From assembly GCF_900177675.1 (NCBI RefSeq), contig NZ_FXWM01000001.1, positions 1,249,001-1,313,000 of the forward strand: a stretch of DNA of 64,000 nt. The letters run 5' to 3'. A program made the translations under genes and the position numbers. The stretch is from Bacillus sp. OV166. Lineage in GTDB: Bacteria > Bacillota > Bacilli > Bacillales > Cytobacillaceae. Positions 35,052 to 42,533 of this stretch are shown here, piece after piece. Numbering within the stretch: the first letter of the stretch is position 1; each line of letters starts with the position of its first letter. The notes beneath the pieces are model-generated. The model saw only the letters and a list, made by a program, of their open reading frames with translations, ran no database searches and had not been told where the DNA came from.

Positions 35052-35780
35052 TTAAGTTGTTATGGTAAGGGCAATTAATTGGGTTTGTGTTTTGAAATTT
35101 GAAATATGAATCGGAACGCCTGTTTCATCGTAAACGGTTTTATCAATATTAAAAAGTGTTTCACCAATTTCGCAGTCCAAATGTTCCGCATCAAATTTTG
35201 AAGCAGGAGTAACTGTAATTATTTTTTTGCTTTTTCCAGAATTGATATTGATGTGGTAAATGTTTTTCAAAACTTCATAGGTTGATGCATGTTCTGTGAA
35301 TCGTGCAGTCAAATCGGGAAAGCGTTCTAACGAGTAATGGGCGATATCTAGAGTAAAAGGCTGTTGATCGATTGACATGATCCGGACCAACTTTAAGACA
35401 GGTGAATCAATGGCGATTTGAAGTGCTTCGGCAATTTCCGGAGTAGCTTTCATTTCTTCACAGGCAAGAATTCGCTTGGAAGGATTTTTGCCAATTTGTT
35501 TACTAAAATCTGAGAATCCATCAATAGAAACCAATTCTCGGGCAATTTTGGTTCGCGTTACAAAAGTTCCCTTCCCTTGCTTTCGTTCTAAAAAACCCTC
35601 ATCTGCTAAATCCTGAATCGCTCTTCTTACAGTTATTCGGCTAACGCCATATAACTCACATAATTCCGTTTCATTCGGAAGTCTTTCCCCTGATTTATAA
35701 ACTCCTTGATCAATGGCCTCCTTCAGTATTTGTTTTAATTGGTCATATAAAGGTGTTGAAATTGAATTGTTTAATTTCAT
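35052..35780 (-). CDS. frlR: GntR/HutC-family regulator FrlR
   Basis: A 242-residue repressor: GntR winged helix-turn-helix at residues 8-75 (LPNETELCELYGVSRITVRRAIQDLADEGFLERKQGKGTFV), then a UTRA ligand domain. Convergent position next to frlBONMD and the length match FrlR of Bacillus subtilis, whose effector is expected to be a phosphorylated fructosamine. AT-rich palindromes before frlB and before this gene suggest repression of the operon and of itself. Confidence 0.85.
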   Translation of the reverse strand: MKLNNSISTPLYDQLKQILKEAIDQGVYKSGERLPNETELCELYGVSRITVRRAIQDLADEGFLERKQGKGTFVTRTKIARELVSIDGFSDFSKQIGKNPSKRILACEEMKATPEIAEALQIAIDSPVLKLVRIMSIDQQPFTLDIAHYSLERFPDLTARFTEHASTYEVLKNIYHININSGKSKKIITVTPASKFDAEHLDCEIGETLFNIDKTVYDETGVPIHISNFKTQTQLIALTITT

Positions 35781-35810
35781 CGATAAAATTCCTTTCGAAA
35801 CAATAGGTCA

Positions 35811-35846
35811 TTATATAATATTATATAACAAGTATACATGTGTTGT
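35811..35846 (-). promoter_or_regulatory. candidate autoregulatory FrlR operator
   Basis: An 18-bp perfect palindrome of TTATATAATA type (35811-35828) is followed by ACAAGTATACATGTGTTGT (35827-35845), itself an imperfect inverted repeat. It lies 31 bp upstream of the frlR start codon. Confidence 0.5.
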
Positions 35847-36001
35847 ATAGGAATTATTGATAAGATTTATCATATTTATAAAATATTGGATTTTTTCCTA
35901 TTCCATTTACAGGAAATCTTGCAAACTGCAAGTCAACTTTGATTAAACGTTTGTTTTAATTTAAACTAAGTAAAAATGGAGAATTGTGTGTGGTGAGATA
36001 A

Positions 36002-36763
36002 ATGGAAAAACCAGTAGAACAAACATATGAGGTTATGGAGGTCTGCTTATTAGCGGGGAAAATCATGCTTCAAAGCGGCGGGGAGACCTATCGGGTAGAA
36101 GATACGATGATGCGCATTGCTGCAGCCTTTGGTATAGAAAGTACTCATAGCTACGTAACTCCAACCGGAATTATTTTTTCAGCAGAAGGAACAGAGCCCA
36201 CGAAGACCAAGCTTATTAGAATATCGGAGCGGTCAACAGACTTGAAAAAAGTCTCTATGGTGAATAGCATTTCAAGGAAAATTACAGGTGGAGAAGTCAA
36301 TCTAAAAGAAGCTATGGAAAATCTAAAGGAAATTGACTCCCTTAATTTAACGTTTCCCTTTAGGTTCCAAGTGGCCGCTGCGTCACTCGCCAGCGGTTGT
36401 TTTATGATTATGTTTGAGGGAGGCTGGAATGATTTTATTCCAGCGATGATTTCAGGCGGAATGGGTTATCTAAGCTTTGTACATTTTCATCGCTTTGTCC
36501 CAATCAAGTTTTTCTCGGAGTTTTTAGCATCGTTTGTAATTGGATTGCTTTCATTTTTATTTGTGAAAATTGGAGTCGGTCAGCAATTAGATAAAATTAT
36601 TATTGGCTCGGTGATGACCTTAGTTCCTGGGCTCTTAGTGACCAATGCGATTAGAGATTTAATGGCGGGTCACTTAGTATCGGGGTTATCAAAGGGGGCG
36701 GAAGCTTTTCTAACCGCATTTGCGATTGGGGCAGGGATTGCGGTTGTATTATCTTTTATGTGA
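36002..36763 (+). CDS. threonine/serine exporter N-terminal-type subunit (ThrE/YjjP-like)
   Basis: A 253-residue membrane protein: a soluble N-terminal domain (about 1-115, with QSGGETYRVEDTMMRIAAAFG) and about five helices after residue 120. This is the DUF1212 half of ThrE-type exporters. In this arrangement the two halves are separate genes; the partner follows 17 bp downstream. Amino acid (threonine/serine) or dicarboxylate export is the family role; no substrate can be read here. Confidence 0.85.
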   Translation: MEKPVEQTYEVMEVCLLAGKIMLQSGGETYRVEDTMMRIAAAFGIESTHSYVTPTGIIFSAEGTEPTKTKLIRISERSTDLKKVSMVNSISRKITGGEVNLKEAMENLKEIDSLNLTFPFRFQVAAASLASGCFMIMFEGGWNDFIPAMISGGMGYLSFVHFHRFVPIKFFSEFLASFVIGLLSFLFVKIGVGQQLDKIIIGSVMTLVPGLLVTNAIRDLMAGHLVSGLSKGAEAFLTAFAIGAGIAVVLSFM

Positions 36764-36780
36764 AGTGAGGTGTATTTATT

Positions 36781-37227
36781 GTGGCTGTTCTTGCTCAGGC
36801 ATTAACAAGCTTAATTGCAACAGGTGCCTTTGGAATTCTATTTAATGCACCGAAAGAATCCTTAGTGAAGTGCGGACTGATAGGAATGGGTGGCTGGTTA
36901 ATTTATTTCCAGCTAGAAGACTACTCAAATAACGCCATTTTAGCAACATTAGCTGCGACCATTTTTATTGCTGTCATCAGTCAACAATTAGCAAAGTTCT
37001 ATAAAACGCCAGTGATTATTTTTAGTGTAGCTGGAATTATTCCGCTTGTGCCTGGAGGCCTGGCATATGATGCGATGCGGAATTTTGTTGAGAACGATTA
37101 TAATTCAGCGATAGCATTAGCGGCAAAAGTCCTCATGCTGGCAGGATCCATCGCCTTTGGATTAGTTTTTTCAGAAGTAATCAATCAAATAATTCGAAAA
37201 ATTAACCATAATAAGGTACGAATTTAA
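36781..37227 (+). CDS. threonine/serine exporter C-terminal-type subunit (YjjB-like, DUF3815)
   Basis: A 148-residue, four-helix membrane protein that starts with GTG. Its segments FSVAGIIPLVPGGLAYDAMRNFVENDYNSA mirror the end of the first subunit (SVMTLVPGLLVTNAIRDLMAGHLVSG), which shows common ancestry of the halves. Together with 36002-36763 it forms one exporter. Confidence 0.85.
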   Translation: MAVLAQALTSLIATGAFGILFNAPKESLVKCGLIGMGGWLIYFQLEDYSNNAILATLAATIFIAVISQQLAKFYKTPVIIFSVAGIIPLVPGGLAYDAMRNFVENDYNSAIALAAKVLMLAGSIAFGLVFSEVINQIIRKINHNKVRI

Positions 37228-37232
37228 CCTAT

Positions 37233-37268
37233 TCCCTTTAGTGCAAACTACTAAAGGGACTTTTTTTA
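37233..37268 (+). terminator. terminator of the exporter operon
   Basis: CCCTTTAG pairs with CTAAAGGG, followed by a run of seven T. Confidence 0.85.
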
Positions 37269-37408
37269 AGGAAAACTTAAGCTTTAAAGATTATCATTAA
37301 TTTGAAAATTCTTTCCATTATTGTTTTTTAGTAAGGTGATATAGTAGTATATTACTATTACCAATTGTCAGTCAACAAAGTCTATTACAAGGAATGGTAC
37401 ATTCATAT

Positions 37409-38158
37409 ATGAAAAAAATACTAATTGCAATTCTAGTTGTCTTACTATTATTTATTAGTGCTAAAACGATTTTAGCTGTAAAGTTTGATCGTCAAGAAGC
37501 GATACAAGTCACCGAAGCCGCTCCATTAAAAACCCGGATAGTGGCACTTCTCGCAAAAGAGGCACCGAGTATTCCAGATAGTATCATCCTAGATGTACCA
37601 TTAATAAATCAAATGGACCAACCCATACTTTACAACGGCTGTGAGGTAACAAGCCTTGCGATGATTCTTAATTATCACGGTGTAAAAGTGACTAAAAATG
37701 AGTTAGCAGAAAAAATTAAAACAGTTCCGTTAAACTATAGTAACGGTAAAAAGGGTAATCCGAATGCCGGATTTGTCGGCGATATGGCACATGGACCAGG
37801 ACTAGGAGTTTATAACGGTCCCGTATTAGAACTTGCCCAAAAATATGTCGGTGATAAAGCAGTTAATTTAACAAATCATTCGTTTGATGATGTATTAGAA
37901 AAAGTAGGTCAAGGACTTCCTGTTTGGGTCATTACCACGTCCAGTTTTGCTCCAGTTTCTGTTTTTCAAACGTGGAACACCCCGCAAGGACAAATCAAAA
38001 TTACCTTTAGTGAACATAGTGTAGCGATTACAGGTTACGATGAGAATTATATTTATATTAACAATCCTTACGGTGAAAAGAATCAGAAATTAAATCGCGC
38101 CAGTTTTATTAAAGCTTGGGAGCAGATGGGTAAACAAGCGATTGTTATCGAAAAATAA
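37409..38158 (+). CDS. C39-like peptidase, exported or membrane-anchored (YvpB-like)
   Basis: A 249-residue protein with an N-terminal hydrophobic segment (KKILIAILVVLLLFISAKTILAV) acting as signal or anchor. The papain-like C39-type domain shows Cys in YNGCEVTSLAMILNYHG (about residue 79), His in FSEHSVAITGYD and the Asn of INNPYG. It probably works outside the cell membrane on peptides or wall-linked substrates. The start at 37409 is preferred over the ATG at 37394, which lies inside the weak GGAATGG site. It stands alone. Confidence 0.8.
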   Translation: MKKILIAILVVLLLFISAKTILAVKFDRQEAIQVTEAAPLKTRIVALLAKEAPSIPDSIILDVPLINQMDQPILYNGCEVTSLAMILNYHGVKVTKNELAEKIKTVPLNYSNGKKGNPNAGFVGDMAHGPGLGVYNGPVLELAQKYVGDKAVNLTNHSFDDVLEKVGQGLPVWVITTSSFAPVSVFQTWNTPQGQIKITFSEHSVAITGYDENYIYINNPYGEKNQKLNRASFIKAWEQMGKQAIVIEK

Positions 38159-38162
38159 AATG

Positions 38163-38193
38163 AAAAGGGCCTGATACCGATTCAGGCCTTTTG
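38163..38193 (+). terminator. terminator of the C39-like peptidase gene
   Basis: AAAAGGGCCTGA pairs with TCAGGCCTTTT with one bulged G, followed by a T-rich tail. Confidence 0.85.
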
Positions 38194-38241
38194 TTTTGGA
38201 CTTTTTGGAAGTAAAGTTAGTAAATATGTTCTAAAATGGGC

Positions 38242-38286
38242 GAAGGCAGAGGAATGAAATATCCCTCTGCCTTCTTAGTTTTATTC
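38242..38286. other. strong hairpin of unknown role
   Basis: GAAGGCAGAGG pairs perfectly with CCTCTGCCTTC over an 11-base loop. The T tract that follows on the plus strand is interrupted (TTAGTTTTATT). It could be a second terminator or the end of a transcript arriving from the right. Confidence 0.5.
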
Positions 38287-38348
38287 ATTTAATGAATACG
38301 TATCGTAACTTGTGATTGGTTGTACTTCTTGTTAGCAATCGCAAGGTA

Positions 38349-38491
38349 AAAACTTATATAATAATCATTGTTTATAAAAACAAGTTTGCCGCGGTTATTT
38401 TTCCACCTGAAGGTTTTATACCTAAACGACGTAAGCCCTACCTCTCTTACATCCTAACGGCTCCGAAGCCGATCCAGTGTGAATAAGTTTT
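38349..38491. ncRNA. candidate structured RNA element
   Basis: AAAACTTAT (38349-38357) and ATAAGTTTT (38483-38491) form a 9-bp closing stem. Inside it lie three hairpins: AGGT-TTTAT-ACCT, GTAAG...CTTAC (38431-38450), and CGGCTCCGAAGCCG (38458-38471). The interior is much richer in GC than its surroundings. It does not match a riboswitch class I can recall. Strand is undecided; on the plus strand it would lead into the K+ channel gene. Confidence 0.35.
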
Positions 38492-38718
38492 AATTTTAAA
38501 ACATAAGCAGAATGCCAGAAAAATTCTTACTTTGCGTTATCTTATCTTTTACAAGTTACAATTAAATGTGAAGCACAAATACTAATATTACAGGACTGGT
38601 GCCTATTTGTCAACAATAATAATAAAACTATTTTCTTTAGAGGAATAACCAAAGATATAGCAGAAATATAAATTCTATAAACTCTTATAAAGGGGAATGA
38701 GAGAATGGAGGTTTATCC

Positions 38719-39747
38719 ATGATACTTTTTCGAAGGTTGTTTCTTACGGCAGCTAAGTATCGGTATCGTACGGTGCTGTTATTTACGACATTTTATATTT
38801 TTATAAACGCTGAGGTTATGAGAATACTAGAGCCTAAAACATTTGAAAATACTTTCCATGCTATTTGGTGGATTCTTACCACGATGACCACGGTTGGCTA
38901 CGGGGACGTGTATCCGACGACACTGTTGGGGAGAGTTTGGGCGATGGTCATTGTCTATACTGCAGGTATCGGGCTTTTTGGTACGGTTATAGGGATGATC
39001 GTCGATGCCGTGTCACGCTACAAACGGATGAAGGAGGAAGGAAGAATGTCTTTTAAAGGAGAAAATCATTACGTTATTATCGGCTGGACTGCCAAAAGCA
39101 AAAACACGATAAAAGAGCTGTTTATTGGAGATGATAAAACAGAAATCGTACTAATTGATGAATTAGAGAAGACACCATATGAACATGAGCGGTTTTTATA
39201 TATCCAGGGGAGCCCCACAGATGAAGAAACATTGAAAAGAGCAAAAATTGAAAGATCAAAAGCAGTTTTGCTCTTTGCCCCAGATGGGATCGACAACCCA
39301 GATTTAGCGGATGGTAAAACGCTTTTAACCGCTTCCTCCATCGAGCGCTATGATGAAGGTACGGAAAAAAATATTTATACGATTGCAGAAATTCTAAATG
39401 AAAAGCATGTCGGCAATTTTAAACATGTCAAAATTGATGAATTTATCCTTTCTCATGAATCGGTGTCCAACCTGATGGCAAAATCGGCGCAGGCAAAAGG
39501 GGCAAGTCATCTTTTTACTCAGTTATTAAGCCGAAAGGATGGAGACGGGGGCAGTGATTTATGGGAAGTTGAAGTTAAGTCCGACTGGAAAACATACGGA
39601 GATGCGTACGAGCACCTAAAGCAAAAAGGGGCCCAGCTCATTGCGGACCGGAGTGATTTAAATATATTGAAAAAGTGGAATGAACCTCTATCGAAAGAGG
39701 CTCGATTGTTCGTGATATGCGATAAGAATACATATAAATCACTATAA
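38719..39747 (+). CDS. two-helix potassium channel with RCK/TrkA-N domain (YugO-like)
   Basis: A 342-residue channel subunit: two membrane helices with the selectivity filter TTVGYGD (about residue 55-62), then an RCK regulator-of-conductance domain starting YVIIGWTAKSKNTIKEL (about 116) and a C-terminal RCK_C-like part. It passes K+ through the cell membrane, gated by the cytoplasmic ring. YugO of Bacillus subtilis, of similar length, acts in biofilm electrical signalling; transfer of that role to this gene is inference. The ATG follows ATGGAGG eight bases upstream. Confidence 0.88.
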   Translation: MILFRRLFLTAAKYRYRTVLLFTTFYIFINAEVMRILEPKTFENTFHAIWWILTTMTTVGYGDVYPTTLLGRVWAMVIVYTAGIGLFGTVIGMIVDAVSRYKRMKEEGRMSFKGENHYVIIGWTAKSKNTIKELFIGDDKTEIVLIDELEKTPYEHERFLYIQGSPTDEETLKRAKIERSKAVLLFAPDGIDNPDLADGKTLLTASSIERYDEGTEKNIYTIAEILNEKHVGNFKHVKIDEFILSHESVSNLMAKSAQAKGASHLFTQLLSRKDGDGGSDLWEVEVKSDWKTYGDAYEHLKQKGAQLIADRSDLNILKKWNEPLSKEARLFVICDKNTYKSL

Positions 39748-39774
39748 AAAACGCATCTCGAGATGCGTTTTTTT
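39746..39774. terminator. bidirectional terminator of the channel gene
   Basis: A fully palindromic stem around ACGCATCTCGAGATGCGT flanked by A and T runs. Confidence 0.85.
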
Positions 39775-39780
39775 CAATCT

Positions 39781-39897
39781 AGCTCCAGCGCCTAGGGGCT
39801 TGGGGTCATAAGCCAATCCGTCCTGAAGGTTAAAAAGCAACCTTCACGCCGGCTCGTCTTATGCCTGTCGCCCCTGTGCAAGGCGCTTGCGCTTTTT
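39781..39897. repeat. large intergenic structured repeat, copy 2
   Basis: It opens AGCTCCAGCGCCTAGGGGC and closes CCCCTGTGCAAGGCGC then TTGCGCTTTTT. Outer arms GCGCCT/AGGCGC, middle CATAAG/CTTATG and inner GAAGGTT/AACCTTC can pair in a nested fold. Ends match copy 1 at 5709-5851, while the interior differs. Confidence 0.75.
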
Positions 39898-40290
39898 TTA
39901 ATATGTTAAACACCCAGCAATGACGATGCCGATGGAAACCGAAAGCAGCATTAGAAAAAGGCCGACTGCCTGGTTATCCTCCTCGATGCTTTGACTGACG
40001 TTAAAACGAGGTGTAAGCCATTCGGCCAGGTAAAAAACCACAATTTGAGCCACAATTCCGATTGCACCCCATATGGCCATATCCGTAAGAGAAATAGAAT
40101 TGGCAGCAGTAGAATACAAAACAATGGCAAGGCCTAGAAGCCTTCCCCCAAGGACATAGCTTGCTGCCTTATTTCCTTTTGCCATTAAAGAGAACTCTTT
40201 GACCTTTGTTGTTACTTCCATAAGAAACAGTCCTACGAATAAAAGACCAAGTGAAACTGCTAAATATAATAAGAAATTCGTCATTTCCAT
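39898..40290 (-). CDS. DUF350 (YjfL/UPF0719-like) membrane protein
   Basis: A 130-residue protein with four membrane helices (for example FLLYLAVSLGLLFVGLFLMEVTTKV and AIWGAIGIVAQIVVFYLAEWL). It belongs to the DUF350 family, exemplified by Escherichia coli YjfL. The gene starts inside the last codons of the ATP-grasp gene (10-bp overlap), so the two are translated together. The biochemical role is unknown; the tight link to a glutathionylspermidine-synthase-like enzyme and a lipoprotein is its main clue. Confidence 0.8.
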   Translation of the reverse strand: MEMTNFLLYLAVSLGLLFVGLFLMEVTTKVKEFSLMAKGNKAASYVLGGRLLGLAIVLYSTAANSISLTDMAIWGAIGIVAQIVVFYLAEWLTPRFNVSQSIEEDNQAVGLFLMLLSVSIGIVIAGCLTY

Positions 40291-41516
40291 TCCCCCTTGT
40301 TTTTTAAACCTACTGGTAAGAAATAAGATTCGTTGCCAGTGATTTTTCCACCTGCCCGAATGCCGATACCTCCGGCCTTTCCGGCAATGAGAAAAGATCC
40401 GAATACTAATAAAAGTACCTCGATTCCCTTTTCTGTTTCCAATGAAACAGTAGGGAGAGGGACGTACTGTTGAAATACCGAAACTTCCTCTTTATAGGTT
40501 TGAAAGGAATTTTGAGCGGTAATATTGGAGTGTTGATCCCAAATTGTCACCGTATCTCCTTCTCTGCCGAAGGATGGTTTTTGAACATAGTCAAGCTGTC
40601 CCTTAAATGCATCTGCTTCAAGATAGGTAGGCAGCATATATTTCATAATCCATCCTTGCTCTTCTTTTGTATAAAATGCTCCCTGTTCTGCTAATCCCCA
40701 AATTAAACATTGAATGGATTTCGGCTGCAACAAAAAGGCTGAGACAGGATTTAAAATAGAGAGTTGGCCTTCTTTGACTAGTTGCAATAATTCGATTCCA
40801 ACCGGGTCACCTGTTATAGGATCCCGATCGTCAACCAAATGTTCAAGAGGATAGGTTTGGCGGTACAACACATCAATAGGTATACCCTCATCGTCGACAA
40901 GAGTACCGTCTATAATCCGGAGAGTGGACAATGGAACGATCCGATTTTTAACCTGACATAACTTGCTTAAATATTTAATGGTATTCCAGTCTTCGATATG
41001 ATCAGAGTGGGCTGTGAACACAATATTAGCCTTCCTTTTTCCTTTTGATGCTTCGATTACTGCGCGTGTAATACCGGAAGAAAGCAGGCGTTCCCCTCCT
41101 TCATTTGGATCCAAATAACCAAACTCTGAACAAACCATTCCGTTCATATGAAAACATTCCACAATAAAAGTCGGTGTATCACTATTGAATTCAATTAATT
41201 TGAATCCATCCTCGGTTAACACAAAATCGAACCGAGCGATAATGGTTTCAGGGGAGAAGTTTTTCAACCTTAAAAATGGAAGACTTACAGGTGGATACCC
41301 AAGTTCAAGGAGTTGTTCATCAGTAAGACTCCGTAACAGGCGGGCGGTTTTGAAAAAAATGTGACCCATGCGTTCTGTTGCTTCTTTTAAAAGGCAGGAT
41401 GTATGTTCCGTTATCGAATAAACTTGGTAAAGACTATATTCGCTCTCGTATAAATCTGACCAAAAGGTTGGGAATTGCGAATAAAACACCTTTCGATTCG
41501 TAGAATAATTCGACAT
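40281..41516 (-). CDS. glutathionylspermidine synthase-like ATP-grasp protein (YjfC/YgiC-like)
   Basis: A 411-residue protein of the glutathionylspermidine synthase preATP-grasp family. Key segments are ARFDFVLTEDGFKLIEFNSDTPTFIVE (the EFNxDTP substrate/ATP-site motif, about residue 115), PKSIQCLIWGL, and YVQKPSFGREGDTVTIW (ATP-grasp). It should form an amide bond between a carboxylate and an amine using ATP, but there is no N-terminal amidase domain and the true substrates are unknown. It is the middle gene of the trio with the lipoprotein (2 bp upstream) and the DUF350 protein. Confidence 0.85.
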   Translation of the reverse strand: MSNYSTNRKVFYSQFPTFWSDLYESEYSLYQVYSITEHTSCLLKEATERMGHIFFKTARLLRSLTDEQLLELGYPPVSLPFLRLKNFSPETIIARFDFVLTEDGFKLIEFNSDTPTFIVECFHMNGMVCSEFGYLDPNEGGERLLSSGITRAVIEASKGKRKANIVFTAHSDHIEDWNTIKYLSKLCQVKNRIVPLSTLRIIDGTLVDDEGIPIDVLYRQTYPLEHLVDDRDPITGDPVGIELLQLVKEGQLSILNPVSAFLLQPKSIQCLIWGLAEQGAFYTKEEQGWIMKYMLPTYLEADAFKGQLDYVQKPSFGREGDTVTIWDQHSNITAQNSFQTYKEEVSVFQQYVPLPTVSLETEKGIEVLLLVFGSFLIAGKAGGIGIRAGGKITGNESYFLPVGLKNKGEWK

Positions 41517-41518
41517 TT

Positions 41519-41830
41519 CTAACCTCCAAATCCACCCTTTGAACCACTGCCGAATCCTCCTTTAAAGCTTGAAGAGGATTTGTATGACTTGTAAGAGGAG
41601 GATTTCAAAAGTGATGATTTATTTCGATAATAGCTTCCCCCGTAAAAAAAATGACCATAATGTGACGAGTGGGTATCATCACATTGCCATACCCCTTGGT
41701 CATCATCCCAGTCCCAGTCTCGGCACCTGCTGTCATCGGGCTTTGGGGGGCGGTCGTCTGAACAGGCAGAAAGTGTTCCGGCTATGAGGGAAGTGATAAC
41801 ACCAGTCACTAACCATTGGGTTTTCTTCAC
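41519..41830 (-). CDS. small Ser/Gly/Lys-rich lipoprotein
   Basis: A 103-residue exported lipoprotein: signal peptide with lipobox LSAC (Cys about residue 23), an Asp/Trp-rich stretch (DWDWDDDQGVW, about 38-48), then a low-complexity tail of Ser, Tyr, Lys and Gly ending in SGSKGGFGG. The composition recalls the YgiB/YjfM (DUF1190) partner that accompanies YgiC/YjfC in enterobacteria. I cannot show homology by eye. First gene of the three-gene unit. Confidence 0.75.
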   Translation of the reverse strand: MKKTQWLVTGVITSLIAGTLSACSDDRPPKPDDSRCRDWDWDDDQGVWQCDDTHSSHYGHFFYGGSYYRNKSSLLKSSSYKSYKSSSSFKGGFGSGSKGGFGG

Positions 41831-41927
41831 TGTTTCACGCTCCTTATTGAATGTATATATTAATTATAAAAGTAAACCTAAGGAAAACAATGGTAAAATA
41901 AAAGAAAAAATGAAAGAGGGATGAAAT

Positions 41928-42380
41928 TTGAGGTTGGAATATCGATTGGATGATGAATATCAAAAGTTTCCTGCCCTTTGGAGCTATTTAGATTTAACTG
42001 TTAGTGAGGCAGTAGCAAGAATGACATGTGAATACTTCGTCAAAGAATCTGAAACGTATGTGGTAACGGCCACAGCCATAGATCCAGACGGGACGGCTGT
42101 CCTTTACGTGAAAAAAGAAAAGCCATCCTATGACGACATAATTGAAGAACAGTATTCCCATATTGGTTTTGAAGTTAGAGAGCTTCAGAGAAACAGGTCC
42201 GACCTGATCGAGAAAAAAGATGTTTGGAATCATGAAGAAGTTTTGGTTGTCCTTCACTCCGATATTATTTACATTCAGAGAGACGGAAGGTTTCTAGAAT
42301 TCGCCCTTGATTCAAGGGAAATTGACGAAGACCGAAAATGTTATGTTTATTATGGGAGTTTCACTGGGAAAACTCGATAG
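41928..42380 (+). CDS. hypothetical protein, 150 aa
   Basis: A soluble protein with no recognisable domain. The TTG at 41928 is seven bases after AGAGGG, which supports the start. It has an aromatic N-terminal segment (YQKFPALWSYLDLTVSEAVARM) and alternating beta-like strands (ETYVVTATAIDPDG, AVLYVKKEKPSYDD). It has its own terminator and is probably monocistronic. Function unknown. Confidence 0.65.
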   Translation: MRLEYRLDDEYQKFPALWSYLDLTVSEAVARMTCEYFVKESETYVVTATAIDPDGTAVLYVKKEKPSYDDIIEEQYSHIGFEVRELQRNRSDLIEKKDVWNHEEVLVVLHSDIIYIQRDGRFLEFALDSREIDEDRKCYVYYGSFTGKTR

Positions 42381-42386
42381 ATGTGA

Positions 42387-42415
42387 ATAGCACACAATAA
42401 CGTGTGCTATTTTAC
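42387..42415 (+). terminator. terminator of the 150-aa gene
   Basis: ATAGCACAC pairs with GTGTGCTAT over a six-base loop, followed by TTTTA. Confidence 0.75.
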
Positions 42416-42533
42416 TAGTAGGGTACGGAAGGAAAGTACACTAAAAAAGAAAAAACCTGTGATTTTATAAAGGAAAAAGACGATTTTTGTCGTATTTTTA
42501 GGGATATAGATGTATTGTCCTGGAGGAATAACG

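Larger units (their letters stand above)
38159..38718. other. 560-bp intergenic region, gene-free, with hairpins
   Basis: It holds the peptidase terminator (38163-38193), a second strong hairpin (38242-38274) and a possibly structured block (38349-38491). The AT-rich promoter space before the channel gene follows. I see no credible small gene. Confidence 0.6.

Noticed and set aside
38380..38412. T-box riboswitch on the minus strand (GGTGG...ACCGCGG)
   Set aside because: The two halves are separated by several extra bases, no specifier domain is visible, and no aminoacylation or amino acid gene follows on that strand.
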